From Saccharicrinis fermentans DSM 9555 = JCM 21142 (GTDB lineage Bacteria > Bacteroidota > Bacteroidia > Bacteroidales > Marinilabiliaceae), in the NCBI RefSeq assembly GCF_000517085.1, contig NZ_KI912107.1:1674398-1738397 (forward strand): a stretch of DNA of 64,000 nt, given 5' to 3'. The translations under genes and the position numbers were made by a program. The notes beneath the pieces are model-generated. The model saw only the letters and a program-made list of their open reading frames with translations. It was not told where the DNA came from and did not search any database. This document shows positions 19,801-30,000 of the stretch, piece after piece. The number at the start of each line of letters is the position of its first letter. Within the stretch, counting starts at the first letter, position 1.

Positions 19801-20788
19801 CCGTATAAGTACATACCCAAACCTGGTTATTTGAATCACAAAAAATATCATATACCCCATTACCTTTTAGGGAATTAGGATTATCTGTTTTTTCCTTTAA
19901 AACAGTAAAAAGTTCAAGCGTGTTTTTATCAATTCCCCAAACACCCTGACCATCAATACCAATTAACAATTGGGAGTGTTTAAAATTTTCAATAGCTAAA
20001 ATGGGCTGTTTGGGAATACCCTTCACATTCTTTAATACTTTTTTTGCTCCATCTATTTCTAACACAAACAAACCATCCTCCATAGTACCAATCCATACAG
20101 CATTCTTCTTTTCATTAATTTTAATATATGAAACAGAGTTTATGGTACCTTCTGGAAAAACAAAAAACACCTCATTTGTGTGCGTATTTATATTTAAAAG
20201 ATATAAGCTATTGTCTACAGAAATTAATAAATGATCCTCCCCATACTTCTGCATATAATTTATATACTCTTTGGGAGCGAATAACTTTAACCCATTTTTT
20301 GAGTCGTAACGAAACAAACCAGAAGAAGAAGAAATCCATAAACGCCCTCCATTATCAACAAGTAATTTAGAAACAAACAGGTAAGGATTTCTTACTGATT
20401 TTGCAATATCAACGAGCAATAAAAACTGATCTTTTATCGGATCATAATCAAATATTTGTCCGTTGTTGGTATAGGCATATAGCTTTCCCTTAAAAAAGGA
20501 AAGCCGTGTTGTAATAACATTGACATTTTCATAGGGTAGCTTGTAAGTACGTATATCATTCTTAGAATACCTAACAATTCCCATCTTTGAGGAAATCCAT
20601 ATAAATCCATTTAAATCACTACATACACTATTGGTTTCTCTAATAGAAATTCCAAATTTATCATTTAAATTAAAAAACTTGACATTGGGATTTTCAATCG
20701 AAAAAATACTATTGCAATTAATGAATAATATAAGACCAATTATCCACCCTTTCAAAATCACACTCCTTATAGTTAGAAAACAATGCAT
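16862..20788 (-). CDS. Hybrid two-component system (HTCS) sensor/regulator of the xylan locus
   Basis: A 1308-aa one-protein two-component system that senses a glycan fragment in the periplasm and activates the locus. Order: N-terminal signal/TM segment; a long Reg_prop beta-propeller sensor with repeated GxIWIGTxxNGV-like strands (about 35-690); a Y_Y_Y domain; a TM helix (about 775-797, FKLILLLIIFGIGIVLFLF); HisKA with H at about 810 in FANTAHDIRTSLTLI; HATPase (KVLDNLLSNAIKYAF, DQGIGI, GSGIGLLLVKNY); a receiver with phosphoacceptor D at about 1108 (VVSDIMMPGMDG); and a C-terminal AraC-type HTH (last ~100 residues, SEFIKSIRLDFSLELI). The H box has S where related kinases usually have P. It sits between the two halves of the xylan locus, so it probably controls both. 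Confidence 0.95.
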   Translation of the reverse strand: MHCFLTIRSVILKGWIIGLILFINCNSIFSIENPNVKFFNLNDKFGISIRETNSVCSDLNGFIWISSKMGIVRYSKNDIRTYKLPYENVNVITTRLSFFKGKLYAYTNNGQIFDYDPIKDQFLLLVDIAKSVRNPYLFVSKLLVDNGGRLWISSSSGLFRYDSKNGLKLFAPKEYINYMQKYGEDHLLISVDNSLYLLNINTHTNEVFFVFPEGTINSVSYIKINEKKNAVWIGTMEDGLFVLEIDGAKKVLKNVKGIPKQPILAIENFKHSQLLIGIDGQGVWGIDKNTLELFTVLKEKTDNPNSLKGNGVYDIFCDSNNQVWVCTYTGGASYMDVNQSEVTKISHITKNTNSLINDHVNSTLEDCNGNLWFATNNGISKFMPKKNKWKSFYYDNANDAQVFLSLCEDEKGRIWAGTYSSGVYVIDAVTDKEIAHFSEKEKGKDFISDFVFDIHKDLDGDVWIGGIRGNLIHHSNASGKLSSYEDIVVSVMLNYDAENILIGAVHGLSVLNKQTGIIKKLLEGYLIVDMCLVDDNIWICTTGNGVIKYNYANNSVLHITEDEGLPSNFTNGIIYIDGYFWIGTENGVCKLNERNYKVKTFNDIRGLSNISFNRKAHCLMKDGSLLWGTNNGAVMFNPLNLESKKHTGQMFLQEININGHSIREMDNLEINTPLDSLTSLSLSYYQNNISLELIPIRTSVREVKFSWKLEGLDTEWSKPINSRVLSYSNIPSGTYTLKIRMYDSSISEIIGERELLLDVTPPYWQRWWFKLILLLIIFGIGIVLFLFQIHRLKEKHSKEKIRFFANTAHDIRTSLTLINGPIEELNSEAGLSSQGLKYLHLAIEQSRRLSNVVTRLMDFQKVDVGKENLYLKSVDIVQFVEARIRMFEAAAKRRNLQLIYHSNLETCNAFIDEIIIEKVLDNLLSNAIKYAFENTPVTVNLQCFEKKWVLEVTDQGIGISKAAQKHLFKEYYRGKNAINAKIVGSGIGLLLVKNYVLLHGGSIKWESQTNQGARFFVTIPIKKDSKIKTFTNAERTNNNSQINNCNIDVGTHEPKDERCRMRVVIVEDNEYLQDFLSSALHDYYEVFVAKDGSEGWKIIAEKSPDLVVSDIMMPGMDGFELCHKIKSTYETSHIAVILLTALADQDKQIKGFDLGADDYLTKPFNIKILKQRINSIIHNREIIRDKALKIIKHDENKERLFDNELNDVFLKKMVEVVKENINNSSFSKDDFAAAMNVSSSLLYKKVKSLTNLSPSEFIKSIRLDFSLELIQMQKYSVTEVSELSGFSSVAYFSTVFRKHYGKSPTQIF

Positions 20789-20933
20789 TGTTCATTACTT
20801 TTTAAAACATCCCCCAGTCTGATCATAACGCATTACGGACATCAGCACAAATACAGTACGGAATCGTTATGAATTTCTACAATAATAATTTGTTTAAAAA
20901 ACAAAAGATGGACGTTATCTTTAAAACACGAAG

Positions 20934-20958
20934 ACAGCAAAGTTTATAGCTTTGCTGT
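20934..20958 (-). terminator. Terminator after the symporter gene
   Basis: ACAGCAAAG, a 7-nt loop, then CTTTGCTGT is a perfect 9-bp stem about 125 nt after the transporter stop. Flanking A/T tracts make it potentially bidirectional. Confidence 0.6.
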
Positions 20959-21082
20959 TTGAAAAAATTGCTTATTGCTTAGAAAAATAAGTAAATTATC
21001 CCAAAAAAGATATGACTAAATCATACCGACTCTAAGATGTTTTTTTATTATAAAAATTCTAAAATAAACAAAATATTTTACA

Positions 21083-22537
21083 TTATATTCTTCGTTGCTC
21101 TAATTCCTTTTCTATTTTAATTTCCATTTTTTTATTGATTGAATAAAAGAAAAGCAAGCTGGTTGCTATTAAAAAAGGAATGGCCGCAAATATACTCACT
21201 AACATCTTGGCACCAGTACTAACTGATTCTGGCTGCATAATAACCTGTCCCTCAGCCACCACTCCCATATTCACATAACCATACAAACCTAAAATCCAGG
21301 CAACCAAAGCTCCACCAATAGAGAGGCCAGCTTTTAAACCAACCATCATAGCCGAAAAAATGATAGCAGTAGCCCTTCGGTTGTTCTTCCATTCAGAATA
21401 ATCTGCAACATCTGCAATCATAGCCCAAAGTAAGGGAGTGGTTATACCATAGAAAAATCCGTGAAATATTTGTGATCCAAAAATAAAGGCAATATGCTTA
21501 GGTGATAAAAAGAAAAAAACCAATATAAACAATGTTGAAATAAGCAAGGTTACACCAAAGACATCCCTTTTACCATACTTATCCGCTAGCTTTTTCGAGA
21601 AGCCAATGCCAACTAACATAAAAATTATACCTCCGGCATTAAACAACCCAAAACCTGCTGATACTGGATCTGATCCAAAAAAATTTAATCCTATACCTGA
21701 CAACAAAGTAAGTATCGGCTCAATAAAAGCTGTTAAAGCTGTTTCATCTATATAATAGTTGAAATAATAAACATAGGAACCTCCTTTCAAAGCCAGGGTT
21801 ACAAATACTAAAATAGTTAACACCAACATAATCATCCATGGTCTATTTTTCGCTAAGTCTCCCAGATCTTTTTTTAGTGAAGATGTCTGGTTGGCTGCTG
21901 GAACTACCCTTTCTTTTGTTGTAACAAAGGTTATTAATAACATAATGGTACCCATCACTGCCATCCATGTAAGCACCTGTTCTATACCTGCTGCTTTATT
22001 TCCTTTACCCAGATATTCTATAATGGGCAACATAAACACCTGCACAAAAAACTGAGCAAACAACACCGCAACAAACCGTATTGAAGAAATACTATTTCGC
22101 TCCGCCATATCGCCAGTAAGCACACCACTAAGTGCCGAATATGGTAAATTACTGCAAGCATACAAAAGTAATAAAAGTGTATATGTTACTGATGCATAAA
22201 TAAGCTTTCCTTTATAAGAGAAATCTGGTGTAGAAAAGGCCAAAAGAGCCATAACCCCCAATGGTATAGCTGTAAATAAAATCCATGGTCTAAATTTCCC
22301 CCACCTCGACTTTGTTCTATCTGCCAAAATTCCTATTATTGGATTAAATGAAAAGGCAGCTACCAAGCCAACAATCAGCATAATAAGAGAAGCATGGTTA
22401 TTCTTTAGTCCGTATATATCTGTATAGAAATAGGCTAAATAGGTTATGAGAGTTTGAAACACCAGATTGGCCGCTAGATCGCCCAAACTATAACCAACTT
22501 TCTCTAATAAAGAGATTTTTTTTGTATTTAAATTCAT
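21083..22537 (-). CDS. GPH-family (MFS) cation:xylo-oligosaccharide/xyloside symporter
   Basis: A 484-aa inner-membrane protein with about 12 hydrophobic helices. It has the glycoside-pentoside-hexuronide signature region TKSRWGKFRPWILF after the second helix and a second conserved stretch DVADYSEWKNNRRATAIIFS in the C-terminal half, both usual in XynP/MelB-type symporters. It is expected to carry xylo-oligosaccharides or aldouronic acids from periplasm to cytoplasm, where the adjacent GH43 without a signal peptide could cleave them. The ATG at 22537 has the ACATATG context and lies 25 nt after leader copy E. It is the last gene of the GH10-GH43-symporter group and is followed by a terminator. 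Confidence 0.88.
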   Translation of the reverse strand: MNLNTKKISLLEKVGYSLGDLAANLVFQTLITYLAYFYTDIYGLKNNHASLIMLIVGLVAAFSFNPIIGILADRTKSRWGKFRPWILFTAIPLGVMALLAFSTPDFSYKGKLIYASVTYTLLLLLYACSNLPYSALSGVLTGDMAERNSISSIRFVAVLFAQFFVQVFMLPIIEYLGKGNKAAGIEQVLTWMAVMGTIMLLITFVTTKERVVPAANQTSSLKKDLGDLAKNRPWMIMLVLTILVFVTLALKGGSYVYYFNYYIDETALTAFIEPILTLLSGIGLNFFGSDPVSAGFGLFNAGGIIFMLVGIGFSKKLADKYGKRDVFGVTLLISTLFILVFFFLSPKHIAFIFGSQIFHGFFYGITTPLLWAMIADVADYSEWKNNRRATAIIFSAMMVGLKAGLSIGGALVAWILGLYGYVNMGVVAEGQVIMQPESVSTGAKMLVSIFAAIPFLIATSLLFFYSINKKMEIKIEKELEQRRI

Positions 22538-22562
22538 ATGTCAAATTATATTATTCAAGTTT

Positions 22563-22630
22563 CATATGAAACTTGCCGAGACTAATCATCTTCCTGTGTG
22601 TATGAAACAAATTCTCATGGCTCGTTTTCT
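22563..22630 (-). promoter_or_regulatory. Recurrent 5' leader element, copy E (before the symporter)
   Basis: It contains AAAACGAGCCAUGAGA, CAUACACACAGG, GAUGAUUAGUC and GGCAAGUUUCAUAUG. The closing stem is short (AAAC:GUUU) but the internal sequence is the most typical. It ends 25 nt before the ATG at 22537. Confidence 0.65.
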
Positions 22631-22747
22631 GTTTAAAAATTAGCAAAACTTCACTAAGTTGTATAAGTTTCAAACATTCACCTGTGTGTTCAATTATGTG
22701 CGCTGTACATACTAGGTTCATGCATTTAAAATTTTGCATTTTTTTCT

Positions 22748-23722
22748 TTAAATATTTACACTCCCCTCCAATGTTTTTATTGTACCATCATTTTTATATT
22801 CCAGCTCCACAACCTTTATACTTCTGAGCCACGTTTTGCCTCCTGAGGGAACACAATCGTGATAAAACAAGTACCATTTACCTCTAAATTCAACAATAGA
22901 ATGATGTGTAGTCCATCCAACTACAGGCGTAAGAATGACTCCTGCATAGGTAAAAGGGCCGTAAGGACTATCACCCATGGCATAACACAGCAAATGCGTA
23001 TTACCTGTGGAGTAAGAAAAATAGTATTTGCCATTATAAGTATGCATCCAAGATGCCTCAAAAAATCTACGATCATGATCTCCCGCTTTTAGAGGCTCTC
23101 CATTGTCATCCACAATGAGAACATTTTTAGGATCCTCTGCAAAAGCCAACATATCATCCGACAGTCTTGCTACTTTAGGACATAAGCAGGGTTCATGATC
23201 AGCAGGTTCCTTACCACATTCTTGTGCTTTATTGTTTCTATATCTTTGCAGTTGACCTCCCCACAGTCCACCAAAATACATATAGTGGTCACCATTTCCA
23301 TTATCAAATATACAGGGATCAATGCTATAACTGCCTACCATTGGATATTTTTCAGGAATAAAAGGTCCTTCAGGCTTATCACTCAAAGCCACACCAATAC
23401 GAAAAATATCATTTTTGTCTTTCACCGGAAAATACATATAATATTTACCATTTTTTTCGGCCACATCAGTATCCCACATCTGGCGTCCTGCCCAATGCAC
23501 ATCATCAATATCCAAAGCAACACCGTGGTCTGTCACACTTCCATTAATATCCTCCATAGAAAACACATGATAATCCCGCATATCAAAATGATCACCATTA
23601 TCATTTTCCGGAATACCTGATTCTATATCATGTGATGGATAGATATATAATTTATCATTAAAGACATGAACTGCCGGATCTGCAGTATACATATTATCAA
23701 TAAGATATCTCGCTTTCTTCAT
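22748..23722 (-). CDS. GH43 beta-xylosidase/arabinofuranosidase, probably cytoplasmic (subfamily-1-like)
   Basis: A 324-aa single-domain GH43 with no signal peptide, starting MKKARYLIDNMYTADPAVHVF. The catalytic residues are visible as D in TADPAVH (base), D in YSIDPCIFDNGNGDHYMYFGG (pKa modulator; quoted only in part by others) and E in FFEASWMHTYNGKYYF (acid). Size and the absence of extra modules fit the short GH43 subfamily that removes xylose from imported oligosaccharides. It is 11 nt downstream of the GH10 stop, so the two are cotranscribed, and it precedes the symporter, which supports a cytoplasmic job. Exact specificity is not readable. Confidence 0.88.
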   Translation of the reverse strand: MKKARYLIDNMYTADPAVHVFNDKLYIYPSHDIESGIPENDNGDHFDMRDYHVFSMEDINGSVTDHGVALDIDDVHWAGRQMWDTDVAEKNGKYYMYFPVKDKNDIFRIGVALSDKPEGPFIPEKYPMVGSYSIDPCIFDNGNGDHYMYFGGLWGGQLQRYRNNKAQECGKEPADHEPCLCPKVARLSDDMLAFAEDPKNVLIVDDNGEPLKAGDHDRRFFEASWMHTYNGKYYFSYSTGNTHLLCYAMGDSPYGPFTYAGVILTPVVGWTTHHSIVEFRGKWYLFYHDCVPSGGKTWLRSIKVVELEYKNDGTIKTLEGSVNI

Positions 23723-23733
23723 TACCTTTCAAT

Positions 23734-24882
23734 TTAATTTTGTAACCTCATATTTCCAGCAGCCTCAATAATTGCTTCCACCACCGGTTTAGCTTTGTTT
23801 TTTCGATCAAACAACAAAGGATAATCTGTTCTTCCGTGAATAGGCCAATTATTCCGCCACGACTGAGCATCATTGAGTCCCCATAATGTAACTCTCGAAA
23901 TTTTATCCTGATGTTTTAAAAAGACCATAAATAAATCGAGGTATTTTTTTTGGAGCGCAGAATCAACTTGTTCAGGAAGACCCTCTTTATATGGATCCAT
24001 CTCTTTTGAATATTCAAATCTATTTGCCACATCAGCACCATGCATATCAAAAGGGTTAGGTATGGTAGTCACATCCAATTCTGTAATCATTACTTTTACA
24101 CCTGCTGCCGAATATATTTTTATGCTTTCCTCAAAGTCATCCACAGTAGGCTTATTCAACGAACAGTGTCCTTGCATCCCGATCGCATCAATTCTAAGTC
24201 CTTCCTCTTTTAAATCTTTAACTAATTTAACAACTGCATCTCTTTTTGCAGGACTGGTCATTGAATAATCATTGTAGTACAACTCAGCTTCCGGATCAGC
24301 TTCATGCGCAAATTGAAAAGCTAACTTGATATACTCTTCACCTATAATGGAATAAAACTTTGTTTTTCGCCAGGAACCATCACCTTCAATTGCTTCATTG
24401 ACCACATCCCACCCACGTATATGGCCTTTATATCGGCCAACAATGGTTTGAATATGCTTTCTCATACGTTCAACAAGCACTCCTCTAGAAACATCTGCAC
24501 CATCCTCATCAACAAAAAACCACGGTGCTAATTGTGAATGCCAAATAAGGGTATGCCCTGTTATAAACATATTATTCGCTTCTCCAAAAGCAACAAACTT
24601 ATCTGCAATATCAAAGTTAAAAACATCTTCTTGCGGATGTATTTCTTCACACTTCATACTATTTTCTGTCACCACAGAATTAAAATGCTTTTTTATAAGT
24701 TTAACAGAACTGGAGTCTTCACCTAAAATTTGTGCTTCATCCATCGCTGTTCCAATTAAAAACTGGCCATCAAATGCCTGTTTTAAAGACGGTTCACTTT
24801 TTACTCCTTGCTCTTGACATGCTATTGTTAATAATCCAACAATAGCCGTGACAAGCATTATGTTATTTAATAAATATTTCAT
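23734..24882 (-). CDS. GH10 endo-beta-1,4-xylanase, lipoprotein
   Basis: Single-domain GH10 xylanase that would shorten imported or surface xylo-oligosaccharides. The frame opens at a TTG (24903), but the ATG at 24882 (MKYLLNNIMLV) follows leader copy F by 25 nt and starts a proper lipoprotein signal (LLTIACQEQG), so I use it. Family motifs are GHTLIWHSQLAPWF, the acid/base WDVVNEAIEG, MQGHCSL, the nucleophile MITELDVTT and the late WGLNDAQSW. All catalytic residues are present and the length (382 aa) is normal. Unlike the GH10 at the left edge there is no CBM insertion. It is first in the GH10-GH43-symporter group. Confidence 0.95.
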   Translation of the reverse strand: MKYLLNNIMLVTAIVGLLTIACQEQGVKSEPSLKQAFDGQFLIGTAMDEAQILGEDSSSVKLIKKHFNSVVTENSMKCEEIHPQEDVFNFDIADKFVAFGEANNMFITGHTLIWHSQLAPWFFVDEDGADVSRGVLVERMRKHIQTIVGRYKGHIRGWDVVNEAIEGDGSWRKTKFYSIIGEEYIKLAFQFAHEADPEAELYYNDYSMTSPAKRDAVVKLVKDLKEEGLRIDAIGMQGHCSLNKPTVDDFEESIKIYSAAGVKVMITELDVTTIPNPFDMHGADVANRFEYSKEMDPYKEGLPEQVDSALQKKYLDLFMVFLKHQDKISRVTLWGLNDAQSWRNNWPIHGRTDYPLLFDRKNKAKPVVEAIIEAAGNMRLQN

Positions 24883-24907
24883 ATGTATATATTTTTCTTT
24901 CAAAGGT

Positions 24908-24970
24908 CATATGGAACTTGCCAAAATCAATCATCCCTCAGTGTGTGAAACAATTCCCATGGTTCATTTC
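24908..24970 (-). promoter_or_regulatory. Recurrent 5' leader element, copy F (before GH10)
   Basis: GAAAUGAACCAUG starts the element and GGCAAGUUCCAUAUGACC ends it, with UUUCACACACUGAGGGAUGAUU between. GAAAU can pair with GUUCC. It ends 25 nt before the ATG at 24882. Confidence 0.65.
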
Positions 24971-25085
24971 CAATAACAACTCTGATCACATGTGCACAAT
25001 AATTTGTTTCAACAGAACTGGTTTCAAAGACTTATAATTCATTTTAAATGGAAAAGAGATCATTAATAATGCCATCACTATCACA

Positions 25086-25114
25086 AAGAAGGAGTTAAAT
25101 ATTAACTCCTTCTT
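25086..25114 (-). terminator. Terminator after the SusC/SusD pair
   Basis: AAGAAGGAGTTAA, a 3-nt loop, then its perfect 13-bp complement, 12 nt after the SusD stop. It closes the GH67-SusC-SusD transcript. Confidence 0.85.
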
Positions 25115-25125
25115 GATAGGCTATA

Positions 25126-27075
25126 TTAATTATATCCAGGGTTCTGATAAGCAGCCTTCTCTTCTTCAGTCATATCCATGGAATCAAACTGACTTAAAGG
25201 AATAGGACGCAAATAAGCTGATTTTGGAATAGTACGCATTACAGTAACCGGCGTATGATCACCTTTTTCTGTTCCACAAATTGTATAAGATCCAGCTCTT
25301 GATTCCCATGTTTGTGTTCGTGCCAAATCGAACCAACGCTGTCCCTCTCCAAAGAATTCACGCGAACGTTCATCCAGGATGTAATCGATGGTAATATTCA
25401 ATGGAGTAGCGGCCATCATAGCGGCACTTTTGTCCTCTACCTTTTCTACTCTGTTATTATTATCCCATCTCCATTTTCCGGCACGAGCACGAATAACATT
25501 GATTAATTCATACGCACTGCTAGAGCCCGAAGCCCCTTTAACTGCGGCTTCTGCGGCTACAAAATACAATTCAGAAAATTTAGCAATAGGAAAAGGACGT
25601 GTATAGGCCACATTGGCTTGCCCCATCGTGTTTCCATTATCGGTACGATAAGGACCCAGTTTCCATAGCCCAGGATACATTAGTCTACTGATTCCCTCTG
25701 GAGTTACCACCCAATCAGCTCTTCCGGGCATCACACCGGCTCCTACACCACTATCTCCTGCATCCGTAGGATAAACCACATTGCCCGGATCAGAATCCAA
25801 AAAAGTTAAAATTGGATCTTCCATCACAACAGGTAAGCTATTGGCATTATACAACACCTCCGCTGAATTATTATTACGTTGCCAATTACCTCTGTAAACT
25901 GTTGTAAAGGTGCCATCATAGCGTGAGTCATTTGTTTTATCGGCAAAAGTGTTAATAATAGCTTCTTGTATAGGTGCCACTCCAGCCCAAGGGCGACCAT
26001 GAGCCTGTACTGCTTCACGTCCAATAGAAACAACAGGATCCCATGTTGAGCTTGATTTAGAACTTCTTAATTCGGTGTAGTTCCAAGTTGGAAACCAAGG
26101 AGCAAAATTTCCGGGAGAACTTCCAGACCCCCATCCATTCACTGTTACTCCATTATAAAGACTACTTTCTTCAGTATGATCCGCATAAAGTAACATTTCT
26201 TTGTGCCGATCATTAGAACCTTCGTTTACATCATAAAAATAGTCCAGTAAACCATAAGTATCACCTGCATTATCAATTCCCTCAATAGCAAAATCATAGG
26301 CTTGTTGATAATACCAGTTGGCATCATGACCATCCGGATCTACACGGCTTGTTTCTGGATACGTAGGAATATTATTCGGATTTTCGAGCCACCATGCATA
26401 AGTCAAATAAGCTTTGGCTAGGTATAAACGAGCTACTGTTTTACTGACCGCTCCTGTTAAACGAGGTACATCATTTAAATCATTTACAGCCCTTAATAAA
26501 TCCGGAAAAATAGACTTAGTATACACTTCAGGTACTGTATTACGAACAGAAGTTCTAACGGTTGAAGTATTGAATTTCAATTCACCTGCACCCAAATCCA
26601 AAGGAACTCCGCCAAATGTTTGCACCAGTAAAAAGTAATCAAATGCGCGAAAGAATCGTGCTTCTGCTATATAAGCTTCAGATATAGTGCCCACTGCCTC
26701 AGCATTTTCGATGATACCATTGGCTGTATTGATATTAGAAAACACGCCCCATATTCCTCCATAGGGGTTATTTTCAGCAGATATCTCACCTTGGCCCGAA
26801 AAGTCAGCTCTCTTTGAATCATTGTTCACATTCTGCCCCCAGGTTTGTTCATCCGTACCTGACTGCATACCAGCATAATAATATCCACTTCCAAAAAAAT
26901 AACGGGTATGGGCATATAATGCCGTTAATCCTCCCATCACACCATTTTCTGTTTTAAAATAATCTGGTGTATAAATACTCCTGGGCTGCTCTTCTAATAT
27001 ATCTGAGCAAGCTCCCATCAACAGCGTTCCAACTAACGCAATTACACTTAAAGATTTAATATATAGTCTATTCAT
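25126..27075 (-). CDS. SusD/RagB-like glycan-binding lipoprotein
   Basis: A 649-aa SusD-family lipoprotein (signal to LLMGACSDILEEQP) and partner of the SusC-like transporter that ends 12 nt upstream. Typical blocks are YIAEARFFRAFDYFLLVQTFGG in the N-terminal TPR part, IDYILDERSREFFGEGQRWFDLARTQTW near the C terminus, and a final NPGYN. Expected role: surface binding of a xylan fragment, perhaps glucurono-xylan since GH67 lies in the same group. It is a different lineage from XusB and XusD by sequence. There is no leader element; translation probably follows from the SusC gene. Confidence 0.94.
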   Translation of the reverse strand: MNRLYIKSLSVIALVGTLLMGACSDILEEQPRSIYTPDYFKTENGVMGGLTALYAHTRYFFGSGYYYAGMQSGTDEQTWGQNVNNDSKRADFSGQGEISAENNPYGGIWGVFSNINTANGIIENAEAVGTISEAYIAEARFFRAFDYFLLVQTFGGVPLDLGAGELKFNTSTVRTSVRNTVPEVYTKSIFPDLLRAVNDLNDVPRLTGAVSKTVARLYLAKAYLTYAWWLENPNNIPTYPETSRVDPDGHDANWYYQQAYDFAIEGIDNAGDTYGLLDYFYDVNEGSNDRHKEMLLYADHTEESSLYNGVTVNGWGSGSSPGNFAPWFPTWNYTELRSSKSSSTWDPVVSIGREAVQAHGRPWAGVAPIQEAIINTFADKTNDSRYDGTFTTVYRGNWQRNNNSAEVLYNANSLPVVMEDPILTFLDSDPGNVVYPTDAGDSGVGAGVMPGRADWVVTPEGISRLMYPGLWKLGPYRTDNGNTMGQANVAYTRPFPIAKFSELYFVAAEAAVKGASGSSSAYELINVIRARAGKWRWDNNNRVEKVEDKSAAMMAATPLNITIDYILDERSREFFGEGQRWFDLARTQTWESRAGSYTICGTEKGDHTPVTVMRTIPKSAYLRPIPLSQFDSMDMTEEEKAAYQNPGYN

Positions 27076-27086
27076 TGTTTAAGCCA

Positions 27087-30000
27087 TTAAAATGTTACAT
27101 TAATACCGAACAAGTAATTTCTAGTTGTGGGTGTATTAGTACCAATCGTTAGTAGTCGTTTTTGCTTATCATCAAAAGCCACCGCTGCATTCTCATTTGC
27201 ATATGAATTGGTTTCAGGATCCATACCTGACTCATCATTAAATGGAGAAAATAACACAAACGGATTTTGTGCAGTAGCATACAAGCGCAATTTATTGATA
27301 CCTATCTTTTTAATAAAATCCTGCTGAAAAGTATAACCAAGAGTAATCGTACGAACTTTCAAATATGAAGCATCAAAATAAGAAAGAGAGTTTAAATACC
27401 TTGGTGAATCACCTCCAATACCACCCGGTTTAGGAAACGTAGCGTTTTTATTGTCTTCAGTCCAATAATCCACATCAATATTACCTCTGCGTCCGGTTAA
27501 TATATTCAAGTACCCTCTCGAGCCATAAGGTGTTGCGATCAGCAGGCCTCCTTTTTGAAAAGCTCCCACCATACTTAAATCAAAACCCTTATAACTTACA
27601 TTTGTATTAAACCCTCCCATAAAGTCAGGTTCCATACTCATTACCTGACGATCTTCTGGCCCAATGGCACGCACGGGAGAACCGTCAGAATTATATTCAC
27701 CAGTATATTTTACTTTAATCATTCCTTCATTTCCACCTGGTTCATATTGCTCTAAATACTGATAATCCGGATCTGTTGTATTCCAAAGACCCACGGCTTC
27801 ATAATCGTAGATCACATCAATTGGTTTTCCCACAAACCACCAATTATCCCGGTCTTCGGTTTGTCCTGAGGCAAGCTTGGTAAGTTTGTTTCTATTGGCA
27901 TATAAATTGACCCCTACACTCCATGTCCAACCATTATAATTGTCAAGTATTACGCCATCCAACGATAATTCAAAACCTTTATTTTCAGACTCTCCTATGT
28001 TCGCCATATAGTTATCAGAACCTGATGTTTGGGGTAATCCCACTCTAAAAAGCAGGTCGCTTGTTTTCGCAACATAGTATTCAATGGTACCAGACAAACG
28101 AGCATTCAACATTGTAAAGTCGACTCCATAGTTCATAGTAGACGTATATTCCCATCCCAACTCAGGATTTGGCAACTCATTAACATATAAACCTGTTCTG
28201 AAATCAGATCCAAAATTATACGGCCTGGAATCCAACAACCCCAATGTAGAATATGGATCTACGGATTGGTTAGACGCCACACCATAACCAACTCTTAACT
28301 TTAAAGAGTTTACAATATCTAACTGATCCATAAATGACTCGTTTGCCATATTCCACCCTACCGATACAGCAGGATATGACACCCATTTATGTCCTTCAGC
28401 TAATCTTGATGATCCATCAGTACGATAGCTAAGCGATACCATATAACGATTATCGTAACCATACATCACACGTGCCATATATGATTTTAATCCACTCTTA
28501 TAATAGCCTTGTTTAGATGGATCTACTATTGGTTGATCGTTGGCACGTCCTAGGTTATAAAATTGAAAAGCATCAGACGGAATATCTGTGGCTGAAACAT
28601 GCGATTTAGAATACAATTCTTCTTCTGCCGAATACAAACCAACAACATTCAACGAATGGCTTCCAAAATGCTTATCGTATGATATGACGTTTTCAACGGC
28701 CCAGCTTGTGGTATTTGAATGGCTTACCGAAGCCGAAGATTTTGTATCTTCGTTTACCTGAAATACACCCTTACCATTATAATCACCACTATTACTCTGA
28801 CGATAATTTAAACCAACATTCATACGATACTTAAGTCCCTCTACTCCAGGTATTTTAACTTCTGCAAAAATAGAATTATATGAACTTGTTGCCTTTGTTT
28901 GATCAATCCAGCTATCCCCCAAGGCATTCACTGTTTTACGAGTATAAGTCCATTGGTCATCTAAAGGCATACTAAACACTCGTTTTATAGAACCATCCTG
29001 GTTATATGGATTCACAAGAGGTGAAGAATTTAGTGTTCCATATACACCTAAATTACTTCCATTATTAATGGCATGGTTACTATTGGTTGTCATTCCAACC
29101 TTTATAAATTCACCAATTTCTTGGTCTATTGAGCCTCTTATTGAAATGCGGTTGTAATCCTGACCGGGAAGAACAGCTTCTTCTTTATAATAACCAACAC
29201 CAAAGCTATAACTTGATTTTTCAGTTCCTCCATTAATACCTACATCATGACTGGTAACCATACCATTGGCATACAATAAGTCCTGCCAATCGGTATTCAC
29301 ATCATCAGACTCATCTAGCGTATTATCATAAATACCTGCGGCCTCACGAAGTTTAGCAAAATCAGCTCCATTCATCATTGGATATTCACCAAAAACTGTT
29401 TTCACACCATAATATCCATTGTATGAGATTTGGGCCTCCTGCCCTTTGGTTCCTTTATTTGTTGTTATCATAATAACACCATTGGCTCCACGCGATCCGT
29501 AAATAGCCGTTGCAGAGGCATCCTTTAATATATCCATACTTTTTATATTAGAAGGACTGATATCACCGATAGATCCAGCAAAAGGAATCCCGTCTAATAC
29601 CACCAAAGGGTCATTACTTGCATTCAAGGAACGCACTCCACGAATACGAATTTGCATATCGGCACCTGGTTTGGTAGATGTTTGGGCCAACTGAACACCT
29701 GCCACACGTCCTTGTAACGCCTGCGACACATTCGCTGAAGGCATTTCTCGAACAATATCTCCACGCACAGAAGACACAGAACCAGTTACAGCTTCTTTTC
29801 GTTGGGTACCATAACCAACAACAACGATCTCCTCCAGATTTTCAGTGTCTTCAATCAATACAACATTCACCACATTTTTTCCATCAATCGGAATTGCTTG
29901 ATTTTTGAAACCAATAAAACTAAACAACAGTCTTCCGGTCTCAGGAACTTCCAAACTATAGGCTCCATCCGTATTAGATATTGTTCCAATGGTTGTTCCT

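Noticed and set aside
22549-22630. Leader element as a cyclic-di-GMP (GEMM) riboswitch because of CACACACAGG
   Set aside because: Only a short sequence resemblance; the stems and the rest of the GEMM consensus are absent.
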